Origin: Moorella sp. E308F
GTDB lineage: Bacteria > Bacillota > DSM-521 > Neomoorellales > Neomoorellaceae
NCBI RefSeq assembly: GCF_006538365.1
Contig: NZ_BJKN01000002.1
Location: 585,119-649,118, forward strand
DNA: 64,000 nucleotides
Reading direction: 5' to 3'
Both the position numbers and the translations under genes were made by a program. Below the pieces are notes generated by a model. It worked only from the letters and a program-made list of their open reading frames with translations. It was not told the DNA's origin and ran no database searches. This document shows positions 33,690 to 41,576 of the stretch, piece by piece. Position 1 is the stretch's first letter. Each line of letters starts with the position of its first letter.

Positions 33690-33972
33690 TGCTTTGTATG
33701 AAGGCCACCGGTTGATGCTGCCGGGGCTCAAAGATCGGGCCACGGCTACCTGCCGGGGCTGTCGCTACTATGCCCTGATCCTGGGCCGGGAGGAAAATAA
33801 GCCGGCCTGCCTGGCCACCCTGGATCTTTATCTTTCCGGGGAACGCCGGGTGCCGGGGGAACTCCAGGCCCGGGACTTTATCTGGCTGGCCGGCAAAGAA
33901 GCCCTGGTCAAGGCTGTGGCGAAGGTCCGGCCGGAAAGGCAGGCCTGCGGCTTTTACTGCCCGCGGGAGTAA
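33676..33972 (+). CDS. Small Cys-rich protein coupled to the Y-family polymerase
   Basis: This 98-residue ORF overlaps the last 14 bases of the polymerase gene; the ATG at 33676 has AGGCAGGTG upstream. Cysteine pairs CRGC (about residue 26), an isolated C (ACLATL) and CGFYC at the end suggest a metal site. I do not recognise the family. The overlap implies coexpression and perhaps a partner role in translesion synthesis. Confidence 0.72.
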   Translation: MRGANALYEGHRLMLPGLKDRATATCRGCRYYALILGREENKPACLATLDLYLSGERRVPGELQARDFIWLAGKEALVKAVAKVRPERQACGFYCPRE

Positions 33973-33978
33973 CATGGA

Positions 33979-35220
33979 TTATCGTGTTGCCCTCCACCTT
34001 TCTGCATTCTGGATTCTTTCCAGAGGTGAGGGGTGAGATGCGGTGAGCCATGCGATAAAGGGCGGCGGGGCTATGTCGCCCAGGTTCTTCCGGGCCAGGT
34101 CCACCTGCAACCTGATCATGGCCCCGGGATTACCGGTAAGCTCCAGGGCCACCCGGTCGGCTTCGGTTTCATAACGGCGGGAGATGGCGTTCGGCACCGG
34201 TTGGCCCAAAAAGGACATCAGCTGGAGGAAAAGGAGCATGGCAACCAGGAGGTGGGGAGGGTATGGCCCCGGCCGGGCTATTTCGTAGGTAAAGGTTAGT
34301 TTCAGGACAGCATATAACAATCCCAGAAGCAAGAAATTAGCCAGGATACCCCACAGCAATCCCCGGAGAATATGGCCGCGCTGCCAGTGGGCCATTTCGT
34401 GGGCGATTACGGCTTCTACTTCATCAAGGGGATAATCGGCCAGCAAGGTATCATAAAGAACAATGCGTTTGGTAGTTCCCAGGCCGGTGAAATAGGCATT
34501 GGCCTTGGTGGTCCGGCTGCTGGCATCCATTACTAACACTTCCTTAACTTTCAACCCAGCGCGGCCGGCCAGTTGTGTCACCATAGTTTTAACCGGACCT
34601 TCTGGGATGGGCTGGAAACGGTTAAAAAGCGGGGCGACCAGAAGCGGCCAGAGGAAGGCTGAGATAAAGAGCCAGCCGGACAGGAAGAGGCCGGCGGGGG
34701 CCCACCAGGTATGGGGCCAGCGCCCGGTAGCCCAGAAAAGGAGGAGCACCCCGGTTCCGGAAAGGATTAGATCGAGGACGCCACCCTTGAGGTAATCCAG
34801 CCACCAGGAAGTCAGGGTTTGGGTAGAGAAACCCCACTGGTGCTGGACGATAAAGCTGCTGTAAAAATTAAAGGGTAAAGCGACTGCCTTCACCAGTAAC
34901 CAGATAAGGACGAAATAGATTACCAGGGCCGGATAATAGCGCCCGCCGGTGATGCGTAAAGCTCCATCCGACCAGGCGGCTGCCCGGGTACTGGCGACCA
35001 GCCAAACCAGGAAGGTTATCTGGGCCAGGAAGGCCAGGATACTTACCAGGCGCATGGTCTGCTGGTAATGCCGCGCCCTTTCCACCTCGGCCGGGGTGAA
35101 ATACTGCCAGGCGGCAGCCGGCACTTTACCCGGAAAAAGGGTGAAAAAGATAAAGGCGAGGCTTAAAACGCCTGCCAGTATTAAAAGGATGGTCCAAACT
35201 ATGCCGGCTTTAGCCGTCAT
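33979..35220 (-). CDS. M48-family membrane zinc endopeptidase (Ste24/CAAX protease-like)
   Basis: The 413-residue protein from ATG 35220 (GAGGGGGG upstream) has five or six membrane segments and the zinc motif HEMAHWQRGH, with the third ligand in SRRYETEADRVAL. The fold is that of Ste24, an intramembrane-chamber metalloprotease. In bacteria these act in membrane protein quality control. It is last in a run with the arginase-fold gene, queT and pfp on the same strand. Confidence 0.9.
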   Translation of the reverse strand: MTAKAGIVWTILLILAGVLSLAFIFFTLFPGKVPAAAWQYFTPAEVERARHYQQTMRLVSILAFLAQITFLVWLVASTRAAAWSDGALRITGGRYYPALVIYFVLIWLLVKAVALPFNFYSSFIVQHQWGFSTQTLTSWWLDYLKGGVLDLILSGTGVLLLFWATGRWPHTWWAPAGLFLSGWLFISAFLWPLLVAPLFNRFQPIPEGPVKTMVTQLAGRAGLKVKEVLVMDASSRTTKANAYFTGLGTTKRIVLYDTLLADYPLDEVEAVIAHEMAHWQRGHILRGLLWGILANFLLLGLLYAVLKLTFTYEIARPGPYPPHLLVAMLLFLQLMSFLGQPVPNAISRRYETEADRVALELTGNPGAMIRLQVDLARKNLGDIAPPPFIAWLTASHPSPLERIQNAERWRATR

Positions 35221-35367
35221 TAAATTGCCCCCCTCTACCACCTGCCCTCGATGCTATTTTATTCGTCGCGGGCGGCTCTATTCTCCCGCTTAAATTTTTA
35301 GTAAAGGGAGCCGGATTACCTCTGGCCCCTGAGGCTACAGGGTTGCATATCAACAGTGGCCGGCCTT

Positions 35368-36138
35368 TCAAGACGCCTTTTTATAGCTGTGGGCTGACAA
35401 CAGGGTCTGCAGGATCATAATATTGGCGCGGGCGTTTTTGCGGATGGCTTCCTGGCCGGCAGGACGCAAATAGTCTAGGGGGTGCAGGCAGGGTTCGCCA
35501 CAGACGTCGGCCCCGGCCACATTTTTCTGCCGTGTAATTTCCCGCAGGGCAGGTAAAAGCTCCCCAAGGGTCATTGACCCCTGTTCCCAGTTGGTGATTG
35601 CCTCCTGCGGGCTTAACACATCTTTATCGATGCTGATATAAACAGTCCCGGCGGTTTTCTTTAATGCCTGACGGATCATGGATAACCGGGCGCCGGGGAG
35701 GTAAACCAACTTGGCCAGGTAATGGGGAGCAATGCCCTGCAGGCTTACCGTCCGGGGGCCGATAATAACGGCTTTTTGCAAAGTTGGCAGTTCCAGAGCC
35801 CTGGCGAGCCAGGAACCGCAGGAAATAGCCACCCCCTGGGGGGCCTGGTACAGGTCGATATGGTAATCAAAAAGGATTAACGTAAAGGGGCAGGCTATGG
35901 ACGCCGCGAGAAGATAAGATACATAGTGGAAATCCCCGCTACCGATAAAGGTAATGCCCCTCTTTCCCTTCCCCAGCCTGGCGGCGATCTGGTCTAGGGC
36001 CTCCTGGCCGCAATACAGCCTGGTACCCTTGATGTCCCGCATATCGATTAATTCATAGGGAAAACGCCGCAATTCTTCCTGTCGGGTTAAAGTATCATCG
36101 AAATTCAGCAAGGTAATAACCTTAGATCCTGTAAACAT
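35368..36138 (-). CDS. Arginase/agmatinase-fold protein of unknown substrate
   Basis: The 256-residue protein keeps the metal motifs of ureohydrolases in altered form: GSGDFHYVS for the usual GGDHS, FDYHIDLY for DAHxD, and SIDKDVLSP for SxDxDxxDP. The binuclear metal site is thus probably present. The substrate region differs from arginase, agmatinase and formiminoglutamase, and it is shorter than most (about 300). Start ATG 36138. It follows queT by 46 bp. Confidence 0.75.
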   Translation of the reverse strand: MFTGSKVITLLNFDDTLTRQEELRRFPYELIDMRDIKGTRLYCGQEALDQIAARLGKGKRGITFIGSGDFHYVSYLLAASIACPFTLILFDYHIDLYQAPQGVAISCGSWLARALELPTLQKAVIIGPRTVSLQGIAPHYLAKLVYLPGARLSMIRQALKKTAGTVYISIDKDVLSPQEAITNWEQGSMTLGELLPALREITRQKNVAGADVCGEPCLHPLDYLRPAGQEAIRKNARANIMILQTLLSAHSYKKAS

Positions 36139-36183
36139 AAAAAGGTTATCACCTCGGCTTTTTATTGTACTTGGGGCCTAAAG

Positions 36184-36636
36184 TTATTGTGGATTTAATT
36201 TCCGCAGCTGCTTTACCAGGGGAATGCCGAGAAGCAGGACGGCGATGGCTTCCCCTAAGGCGACGGTAGTTACGGCAAGGTAAATATTAACATGTAGCAA
36301 ATATGACAGGTAAGCCCCAACTATGAGGCCATTCAAGATGATGGGCGGTAGGTAAGCGAGGCGGCTCTGCCGCCAGATATAGGTCAACCAGGCAGCTGCC
36401 AGGGTGGTCAGGCTGCCCAGGACGATGTCTATGGGGCCAAGGCCGCCGTAAATATTGCTTATCAGGCAACCGAGAAAGAGCCCCGGGATTGCTTCGGGGT
36501 AAAGGATCGGTAAAAGGGTTAAAGCTTCGGCTACCCGTACCTGAAGATAACCGAAACTAATGGGCTTGAGTATAATCGTTACTACCGCGTAGAGAGCAGC
36601 AATAATGGCTCCGCGGGCGATCCTCCTGGCAGTCAC
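36184..36636 (-). CDS. queT: QueT-type queuosine precursor transporter
   Basis: This 150-residue S-component of an ECF transporter, with about five membrane segments, imports a queuosine precursor. It opens ARRIARGAIIAALYAVVTIIL and contains SFGYLQVRVAEALTLLPIL, the family signature. Starts at GTG 36636 after GGAGGAT, 30 bp after pfp. No preQ1 riboswitch is visible in the short gap, so it is probably transcribed with pfp. Confidence 0.9.
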   Translation of the reverse strand: MTARRIARGAIIAALYAVVTIILKPISFGYLQVRVAEALTLLPILYPEAIPGLFLGCLISNIYGGLGPIDIVLGSLTTLAAAWLTYIWRQSRLAYLPPIILNGLIVGAYLSYLLHVNIYLAVTTVALGEAIAVLLLGIPLVKQLRKLNPQ

Positions 36637-36665
36637 TTTTGTATCCTCCTCAACTTAGTATTTTT

Positions 36666-37892
36666 TTACTTGCTAAAGACTGGATATTGGGCCAGGTTTA
36701 CATAAGCAGGCAGTCCGTTATGGTAAGGTATATTAACTTCACCCTGAATCAAAGGCCGGGCGTAGTTGATAAAGTCCATAGTGACGTCGTTTCCTGCCTC
36801 ATTTATCCAGGCCCTCGGCACCTTTTTCTCCCGGTTGGCCACCTCATCCAGTTTTACCAGTTCATACGTACACCGGTACTCTTCCCCTTTCAGGCGCTTG
36901 ATGGCCACCATATGGCCGCTGGCTCCCCGCAGAGCCTCCTCAACAGCTACGCGGCCTACGTTATAGGCTTCTTCGGCATCGGTCCGGGAGGCCAGGTGCA
37001 TGGCACTGCGCTGGCTGGTGGCCGGGAGGATGACGCGGCCTTTGATTTTCAGTTCAGCTTCAATTTTATTAAGAAGGAACTGACCCACTCCTCCCAGGCG
37101 CTGGTGGCCGAAAACATCTACAGTAGCGGTGTCATTAAATATATAGTTCCCATTTTTGTCAACCAGGCCTTCGGAAACAACTACCAGGACCGTGCCGTAT
37201 TGGCGGTAGGCTTTTTCCACATCGGTCATAAAAGTCTCAAGGTCAAAGGCTACCTCCGGCAGGTAGATTAAATGGGGAGCTTCTCCTGGTGCACGCCGGG
37301 CCAGGGCCGTAGCTGCCGCCAGCCAGCCGGTATTGCGGCCCATGGCTTCTACAATAGCTACTTTGGTAGAGGTGACGATGCTTTTAATGTCGATCCCCAT
37401 CTCCAGGACAATGGTAGCCAGGTATTTGGCGGCGCTACCATAACCTGGACAGTGATCCGTGAGGGGCAAGTCGTTGTCGATGGTTTTGGGGATGCCAATT
37501 ACCCGGAGTTCATACCCTTTTTCCTGCGCCAGCTGGTTGACTTTATGGGCTGTATCCATAGAGTCATTGCCGCCGATGTAGAAAAAGTACCGGATATTAA
37601 ATTTACGGAAGACAGCCAGGAGCTTATTATAGTCTTCCTTCTTCTTTAACTGATACCGGCAGGAGCCCAGGGCTGCTCCAGGGGTGAAACGCAGGCCTTG
37701 AATGGTAGACGCATCTTCCCGGCGTAAATCAATAAAATTCTCTGCTAAAATACCCATGATGCCGTTACGGGCACCATAAATTTCGCCGATGGCTTCACTG
37801 CGATAAGCTGCTTCGATGGCTCCGGCCAGGCTGTTATTGATCACAGCCGTAGGGCCACCCGACTGAGCTATGACACAGTTCCCTTTAAACAA
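36666..37892 (-). CDS. pfp: Pyrophosphate-dependent 6-phosphofructokinase
   Basis: It phosphorylates fructose 6-phosphate, using pyrophosphate. The 408-residue protein starts at TTG 37892 after GAGAGGAGG. The donor loop reads GGNDSMDTAHK and the next motif PKTIDNDLP; the Asp in the GGxDS loop and the Lys in PKTIDND mark PPi-type rather than ATP-type enzymes. Further motifs are EAMGRNTGWLAA and LGGVGQFL. It heads a run with queT, the arginase-fold gene and the M48 protease. Confidence 0.92.
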   Translation of the reverse strand: MFKGNCVIAQSGGPTAVINNSLAGAIEAAYRSEAIGEIYGARNGIMGILAENFIDLRREDASTIQGLRFTPGAALGSCRYQLKKKEDYNKLLAVFRKFNIRYFFYIGGNDSMDTAHKVNQLAQEKGYELRVIGIPKTIDNDLPLTDHCPGYGSAAKYLATIVLEMGIDIKSIVTSTKVAIVEAMGRNTGWLAAATALARRAPGEAPHLIYLPEVAFDLETFMTDVEKAYRQYGTVLVVVSEGLVDKNGNYIFNDTATVDVFGHQRLGGVGQFLLNKIEAELKIKGRVILPATSQRSAMHLASRTDAEEAYNVGRVAVEEALRGASGHMVAIKRLKGEEYRCTYELVKLDEVANREKKVPRAWINEAGNDVTMDFINYARPLIQGEVNIPYHNGLPAYVNLAQYPVFSK

Positions 37893-38031
37893 AGGGATTT
37901 TCCTCCTCTCCCGAATAAGGGTTACTTTTTATATTATAATCCTGGCCTTCTATCCTGGCTATAGGGAGTGACATCTTGAGGTCCTGCGGAATAAGCTAAA
38001 TTAGACTACAAGGTATTTGGAGGTGTAACCA

Positions 38032-38169
38032 ATGGCTGAAGAAGGCGGCAGCTTATTTGGACCGAAGAAAAGCGCACAGGATGGTAGCCTGGGATTTAAT
38101 TTCCCCGGTGGAAGTTTTGCCTTTATCCTGTTCCTGATCTTGATCCTTCTCTTCTTTGGAGATAATTAG
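38032..38169 (+). CDS. Small hydrophobic peptide resembling YjcZ-type spore proteins
   Basis: This 45-residue ORF with TTGGAGGTG upstream encodes a polar Gly-rich head and a C-terminal helix, GGSFAFILFLILILLFFG, ending GDN. Short sporulation peptides of the YjcZ type have this layout. It is divergent from pfp and closed by a terminator. Assignment to the family is by pattern only. Confidence 0.7.
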   Translation: MAEEGGSLFGPKKSAQDGSLGFNFPGGSFAFILFLILILLFFGDN

Positions 38170-38182
38170 GGTTTAAAGGTAA

Positions 38183-38206
38183 CCCCGCTGTCCGCGGGGC
38201 TTTTTT
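38183..38206. terminator. Terminator between the small peptide and the radical SAM gene
   Basis: CCCCGC (38183-38188) and GCGGGG (38194-38199) form a hairpin, then CTTTTTTATAA. It ends the plus-strand peptide gene and lies at the end of the converging radical SAM gene. Confidence 0.8.
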
Positions 38207-38210
38207 ATAA

Positions 38211-39590
38211 CTAATTGCCTACCAGCTCTACCGGCACACCGGTAGCAGCCACCAGGTCAAGGTAATGTTGACCCGTCAAATCGAAGCCCCGGTAGTCAAA
38301 AGCGATGGCAGGCAAGATAATAAGATCAACGGGGTTGTCATTCTTATTAGACCACTCCTGCCAGGCTATCTTAAAATCCCCTAAGGTTAATAAGCCGGCA
38401 CAGGCGATAGTGCCGCCAAAAAATTGGCTAGGAGTAGTTATTACCTCCAGCTCCCAGGGTAGCCAGGCCACAGCTTCCTTTATTACGTTACCGGCCAGTT
38501 CAGAGGTCATAACAAGCACCCGCCGGGCATGGTGACGATGGCAGGCTTGCTCAACTTCCTTAAGAATAGCAGGGTCAAAATCCCAGCTAAAGGTAAGGCC
38601 GCTCCCGTCCTCTGTCACCAGCAAGTTAAGGGAACACCTTTGTTTATTACACCCGGTAGAGGAGGTATATGGACCGGAACCGGTATTTTCTTGCCGTTGG
38701 ACCACTAAGTGCCGTTTTCCGGGTTTGGCAATGAGGCGATAGGCTTCTACCCGGGAACGCGGTTTTCGCCCGTCAACTGCCAGGATAATATCGCCCCTTT
38801 TGAGGCCGGCCCGGTCAGCCGGGGTACCAGGGATAACCCCCTCTACTACCGGCATTAGATTATCTAAGCATGGTGGTTCTAACAGCAAAGGGACGTCCGT
38901 TTGCTTACGGAGAACCTCCAATTCTGCTTCTATTTGTTGCCGTAAATTTTCTGGGAAACGCAACTCCGGTGGCGCCAGCCGGGTGTAGCCGGGCAAAAAG
39001 ATGCGAATGGTCCTGGCACCGGAACGAGCCAGGTAAAGGATTGTCTCCCGGACATCCGGCCAGCCGGTAATCCAGGGAAGGGCCACCAGGCTACCGTGGT
39101 AGGTAATGCCGGCTTGCTTTAAGGTTAAAGGAGCCTCTAGGGCCGCAGTTGGTTTTTTGTCACCCATGAGCTTGAGCCGGCCTGCCGGGCTGGCGCTATT
39201 GAGAGAAAGGTTTATTTCCAGGGGCCCCAGATCAACCAGGATCCTGACCAGTTCTCGGGTTAAAAAAGTTCCATTCGTAGTAATTTCTACGACAGTTGCA
39301 GGAAAACGCCGCCGCACTCTGGCCAGGATCGCAAGGAAATCGGGATGGGTCATGGGTTCCCCTTCGATAAGGCGGGTGGCCGATTCGCCAATCACTATTT
39401 TGCGGCTACCGTCCAGAAAGTCCAGGAGGGTGTCAACCTGCTCCGGTTTTAGAGGAGGCAGGTACCGCGTTTCCACTCCTGGAGGATTCTGGCGGTGGCT
39501 GCAGAAGAGGCAGCGTAAATTGCAACTGGAAGTCAGCGGCAGGATATTATACCGCGCGGCCGTCATAACGGCCAGCTGAAAGCTATCCAT
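38211..39590 (-). CDS. Radical SAM protein with internal PDZ domain
   Basis: The 459-residue protein has the iron-sulfur motif CNLRCLFC (C23, C27, C30) in an N-terminal radical SAM barrel, a PDZ-like domain (GVIPGTPADRAGLKRGDIIL, about residues 250-270), and a C-terminal part (ELEVITTPSQFFGGTIACAGLLTLGDF). The C-terminal part resembles the DUF512 end of COG1625 Fe-S oxidoreductases, but there the PDZ domain comes first. No Shine-Dalgarno is close to ATG 39590; GGAGAG lies 8 nt before an in-frame CTG five codons upstream. It follows the chromate-type transporter by 30 bp. Substrate unknown. Confidence 0.8.
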   Translation of the reverse strand: MDSFQLAVMTAARYNILPLTSSCNLRCLFCSHRQNPPGVETRYLPPLKPEQVDTLLDFLDGSRKIVIGESATRLIEGEPMTHPDFLAILARVRRRFPATVVEITTNGTFLTRELVRILVDLGPLEINLSLNSASPAGRLKLMGDKKPTAALEAPLTLKQAGITYHGSLVALPWITGWPDVRETILYLARSGARTIRIFLPGYTRLAPPELRFPENLRQQIEAELEVLRKQTDVPLLLEPPCLDNLMPVVEGVIPGTPADRAGLKRGDIILAVDGRKPRSRVEAYRLIAKPGKRHLVVQRQENTGSGPYTSSTGCNKQRCSLNLLVTEDGSGLTFSWDFDPAILKEVEQACHRHHARRVLVMTSELAGNVIKEAVAWLPWELEVITTPSQFFGGTIACAGLLTLGDFKIAWQEWSNKNDNPVDLIILPAIAFDYRGFDLTGQHYLDLVAATGVPVELVGN

Positions 39591-39620
39591 GGATGACCGG
39601 TGCAGTTATAAATCTCTCCT

Positions 39621-40169
39621 TCATCGCAGGAAAATCCCGCCGAGAATCAAGGAAGCAACTACCCCTAAAAGGGGGCTCAAATTTAAATAATGGACCAGGA
39701 AAAAATAAGCGGCTGCAATGCCAAAGGGGAGCCAGTTAAAGGGGCCCGTGCTTTTTGCCACAAAGGCATATTTGGCAAAGTCCCAAGCCAGCATGGCCAG
39801 CATTACGAAAACTACAGGTCGGATACCGGCAACCATGCCTTTGATGAAGGGGCTATCCTTGAATTTCTCCAGAAAGGCGAAGAAACCAATCAAGATTATA
39901 AATACAGGGATGGTTACGGCGATCAGAGCAACAGCAGCACCCATCCAGCCGGCTACTTTGTAACCAATGTACATGGTTAGCTTTGTGGCAATGGGTCCCG
40001 GAAGAGCGTTGCTGAAAGCCAGCGCCTTGCCGAACTCTTCCTGGGTTACCCAGTGGTATACGTCAACCGCCTCGTGTTCATAAAGGGGTACAATGGCCGG
40101 TCCGCCACCATAGCCTAGCAAGGTCGCCCGGCCAAAGCCTATAAAAAGGTCCAGCAACGTCTTTAGCAT
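39621..40169 (-). CDS. Chromate transporter-family membrane protein (single domain)
   Basis: This 182-residue membrane protein is of the short ChrA type. It shows FIGFGRATLLGYGGGPAIVPLYEHEAV and EFGKALAFSNALPGPIATKLTMYIGYKVAG, the family motifs. Short ChrA proteins usually work as pairs encoded by adjacent genes; only one is present here. It may export or exchange an oxyanion. Palindromic repeats lie in its leader. Cotranscribed with the radical SAM gene. Confidence 0.88.
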   Translation of the reverse strand: MLKTLLDLFIGFGRATLLGYGGGPAIVPLYEHEAVDVYHWVTQEEFGKALAFSNALPGPIATKLTMYIGYKVAGWMGAAVALIAVTIPVFIILIGFFAFLEKFKDSPFIKGMVAGIRPVVFVMLAMLAWDFAKYAFVAKSTGPFNWLPFGIAAAYFFLVHYLNLSPLLGVVASLILGGIFLR

Positions 40170-40204
40170 TTAGGTTCTCCTTCATCCTTTCATTGATTAA
40201 AGTG

Positions 40205-40236
40205 TCGATCTAGATCGAAATCGAATCGATCTAGAT
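40205..40236. promoter_or_regulatory. Operator-like tandem palindromes before the chromate-type transporter
   Basis: TCGATCTAGAT occurs at 40205-40215 and again at 40226-40236, exactly 21 bp apart (two helical turns). The first copy is part of the perfect palindrome TCGATCTAGATCGA. A TATAAT-like -10 (plus-strand attata at 40243-40248) lies just upstream in the minus-strand direction, so the repeats cover the start of the transcript. Confidence 0.55.
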
Positions 40237-40304
40237 GTCCAAATTATACTATATCTCGACATTTGTGCACAGAGGTATTGTTGCTTCATAACCGTTTTGA
40301 CAAA

Positions 40305-40347
40305 GAAGGCCGGTTGGTAGCAGACTCATTGCTATCAACCGGCCTTC
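40305..40347. terminator. Long perfect hairpin, terminator-like
   Basis: GAAGGCCGGTTG (40305-40316) and CAACCGGCCTTC (40336-40347) pair, continued by GTAGCA/TGCTAT. It is followed on the minus strand by TTTGTC. No minus-strand gene directly precedes it, so it may mark the edge of an inserted segment. Confidence 0.5.
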
Positions 40348-40417
40348 GTTCATATGCCCACTAAACTTTCTTCCCCGGGTATTCGCAGCGCCCGTAAAAT
40401 TTGCTACCATAAATAGT

Positions 40418-40560
40418 GTGCGACGGTGCAAGAATGCCGTGCCAACCCCGGCTTTAGCCGTGGAGAGGTTCAGTGAACGAGCCTTACGGTAGCCGGCGAT
40501 TTGGCTTGAAGGCCGGTGCTGCCTGGCGGTCTTTGTCCCAACTACGGGAGGGAGCAAATA
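40418..40560 (+). other. Structured non-coding stretch, possibly a group II intron or IS end fragment
   Basis: The stretch starts GTGCGAC, as the 5' ends of bacterial group II introns do (GUGYG). Hairpins follow: CGG/CCG, CCCCGGCT/AGCCGTGG, and a GCCGG-rich set. No reverse transcriptase or domain V was found. An alternative is the end of an IS200/IS605-type element, which often carries a similar CCCCGGCTTTAGCC hairpin. Confidence 0.3.
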
Positions 40561-40563
40561 CAG

Positions 40564-41265
40564 ATGGTAGTCTTCTCGAAGGTAAGGCTTGTTGAAGGTG
40601 CCTGCAACTGCTTGGCAGACAGCAGGTTTAAATATAACTATCGTAATAAGTGCGACGGTAGGGACCTCCTGGGAGCCATCTATGATAATTCCGTTCCCTG
40701 CGTTTTTTTTGACCCCCAGTATCGGGGTGTTTTGGACAAGCTTGCATACGGCAACGAAGGTGTCAGTAGAGGGATGCAAAGATCCATGCTTCCGCAGATG
40801 AAGGAAGATATAATAAAAGAGTTCATTGCCGAAATAAGTCGCATTCTCATCCCCAGCGGCCATTTATTCCTGTGGGTGGACAAATTTCACCTCTGCGAGG
40901 GTGTATCCAGCTGGTTACCAGCAAACCTCAAAATTGTTGATATGGTCGTCTGGAACAAGCAGAAAATGGGTATGGGATATCGAACGCGCAGGCAGTGCGA
41001 ATACCTGCTTGTCGTGCAGAAGCGACCGCTTCGCGCCAAGGGCGTATGGGCCGTACATGATATCCCCGATGTCTGGGAGGAGAAAGTGAGTGGAGACCAC
41101 CCCCACTCCAAACCAGTTCTTCTGCAAGCACGTCTCATCGAAGCAGTAACAAATCAGGGCGATGTGGTAGTCGATCCGGCGGCAGGCAGTTATTCTATCC
41201 TGACGGCTTGCCAAAAAACGGGGCGGACTTTCCTGGGAGGCGATCTGGTTTATGGCGCTGATTAG
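40564..41265 (+). CDS. Small DNA methyltransferase
   Basis: The ATG at 40564 follows GGGAGGGAG and is preferred to longer starts that run through structured DNA. The 233-residue protein has FFDPQYRG as motif IV (DPQY instead of DPPY), EISRILIPSGHLFLWVDKF, and VVDPAAGSYSILTAC as motif I, placing it with beta-class N6-adenine/N4-cytosine methyltransferases. No restriction gene is beside it. Codon use and the flanking hairpins suggest a transferred unit. Confidence 0.82.
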   Translation: MVVFSKVRLVEGACNCLADSRFKYNYRNKCDGRDLLGAIYDNSVPCVFFDPQYRGVLDKLAYGNEGVSRGMQRSMLPQMKEDIIKEFIAEISRILIPSGHLFLWVDKFHLCEGVSSWLPANLKIVDMVVWNKQKMGMGYRTRRQCEYLLVVQKRPLRAKGVWAVHDIPDVWEEKVSGDHPHSKPVLLQARLIEAVTNQGDVVVDPAAGSYSILTACQKTGRTFLGGDLVYGAD

Positions 41266-41381
41266 AAACGCAAAGGGACGTGACGATGGAGAATATACCA
41301 ACCTTCCTGTTACGGCCAGGTCGAGAGGTCCGAATCTAAGGTTGAGCGGGTCGATGCAGCGTTATTAAATTCCCCTAATGA

Positions 41382-41427
41382 ACACAGCAGGCTGGTATCT
41401 ATTACCAGCCTGCTGTGTCTTGATTTT
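41382..41427 (+). terminator. Terminator after the small methyltransferase
   Basis: ACACAGCAGGCTGGTA (41382-41397) pairs perfectly with TACCAGCCTGCTGTGT (41403-41418), followed by CTTGATTTT. Confidence 0.8.
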
Positions 41428-41433
41428 GCTTAT

Positions 41434-41521
41434 TGGTGCGGCAGAAGGGATTTGAACCCCCACCCTGTAGACCAGGACTAGAACCTGAATCTAGCGCGTC
41501 TGCCAATTCCGCCACTGCCGC
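41434..41521 (-). tRNA. tRNA-Leu (anticodon CAG)
   Basis: The acceptor arms GCGGCAG and CTGCCGC pair. The anticodon stem CTAGA/TCTAG encloses TTCAGGT, giving CAG. A long variable arm of class II and an encoded CCA are present (88 nt). Confidence 0.97.
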
Positions 41522-41576
41522 TCGCAATCGCTCCCTCAAGGAGCAAGTCTAATTATAGCAGCCTGCCAGCTACCTG

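Noticed and set aside
36637-36665. preQ1 riboswitch before queT
   Set aside because: The gap to pfp is only 30 bp and lacks the preQ1 fold; queT is most likely in the pfp transcript.
40249-40863. A 204-codon ORF on the minus strand
   Set aside because: It runs antisense through hairpins and the methyltransferase, has no family resemblance, and the plus-strand frame has catalytic motifs.
41266-41381. Domain V/3' end of a group II intron after the small methyltransferase
   Set aside because: No GAGC...GUUC-type domain V hairpin is present, so the intron idea at 40418 remains only a weak fragment hypothesis.
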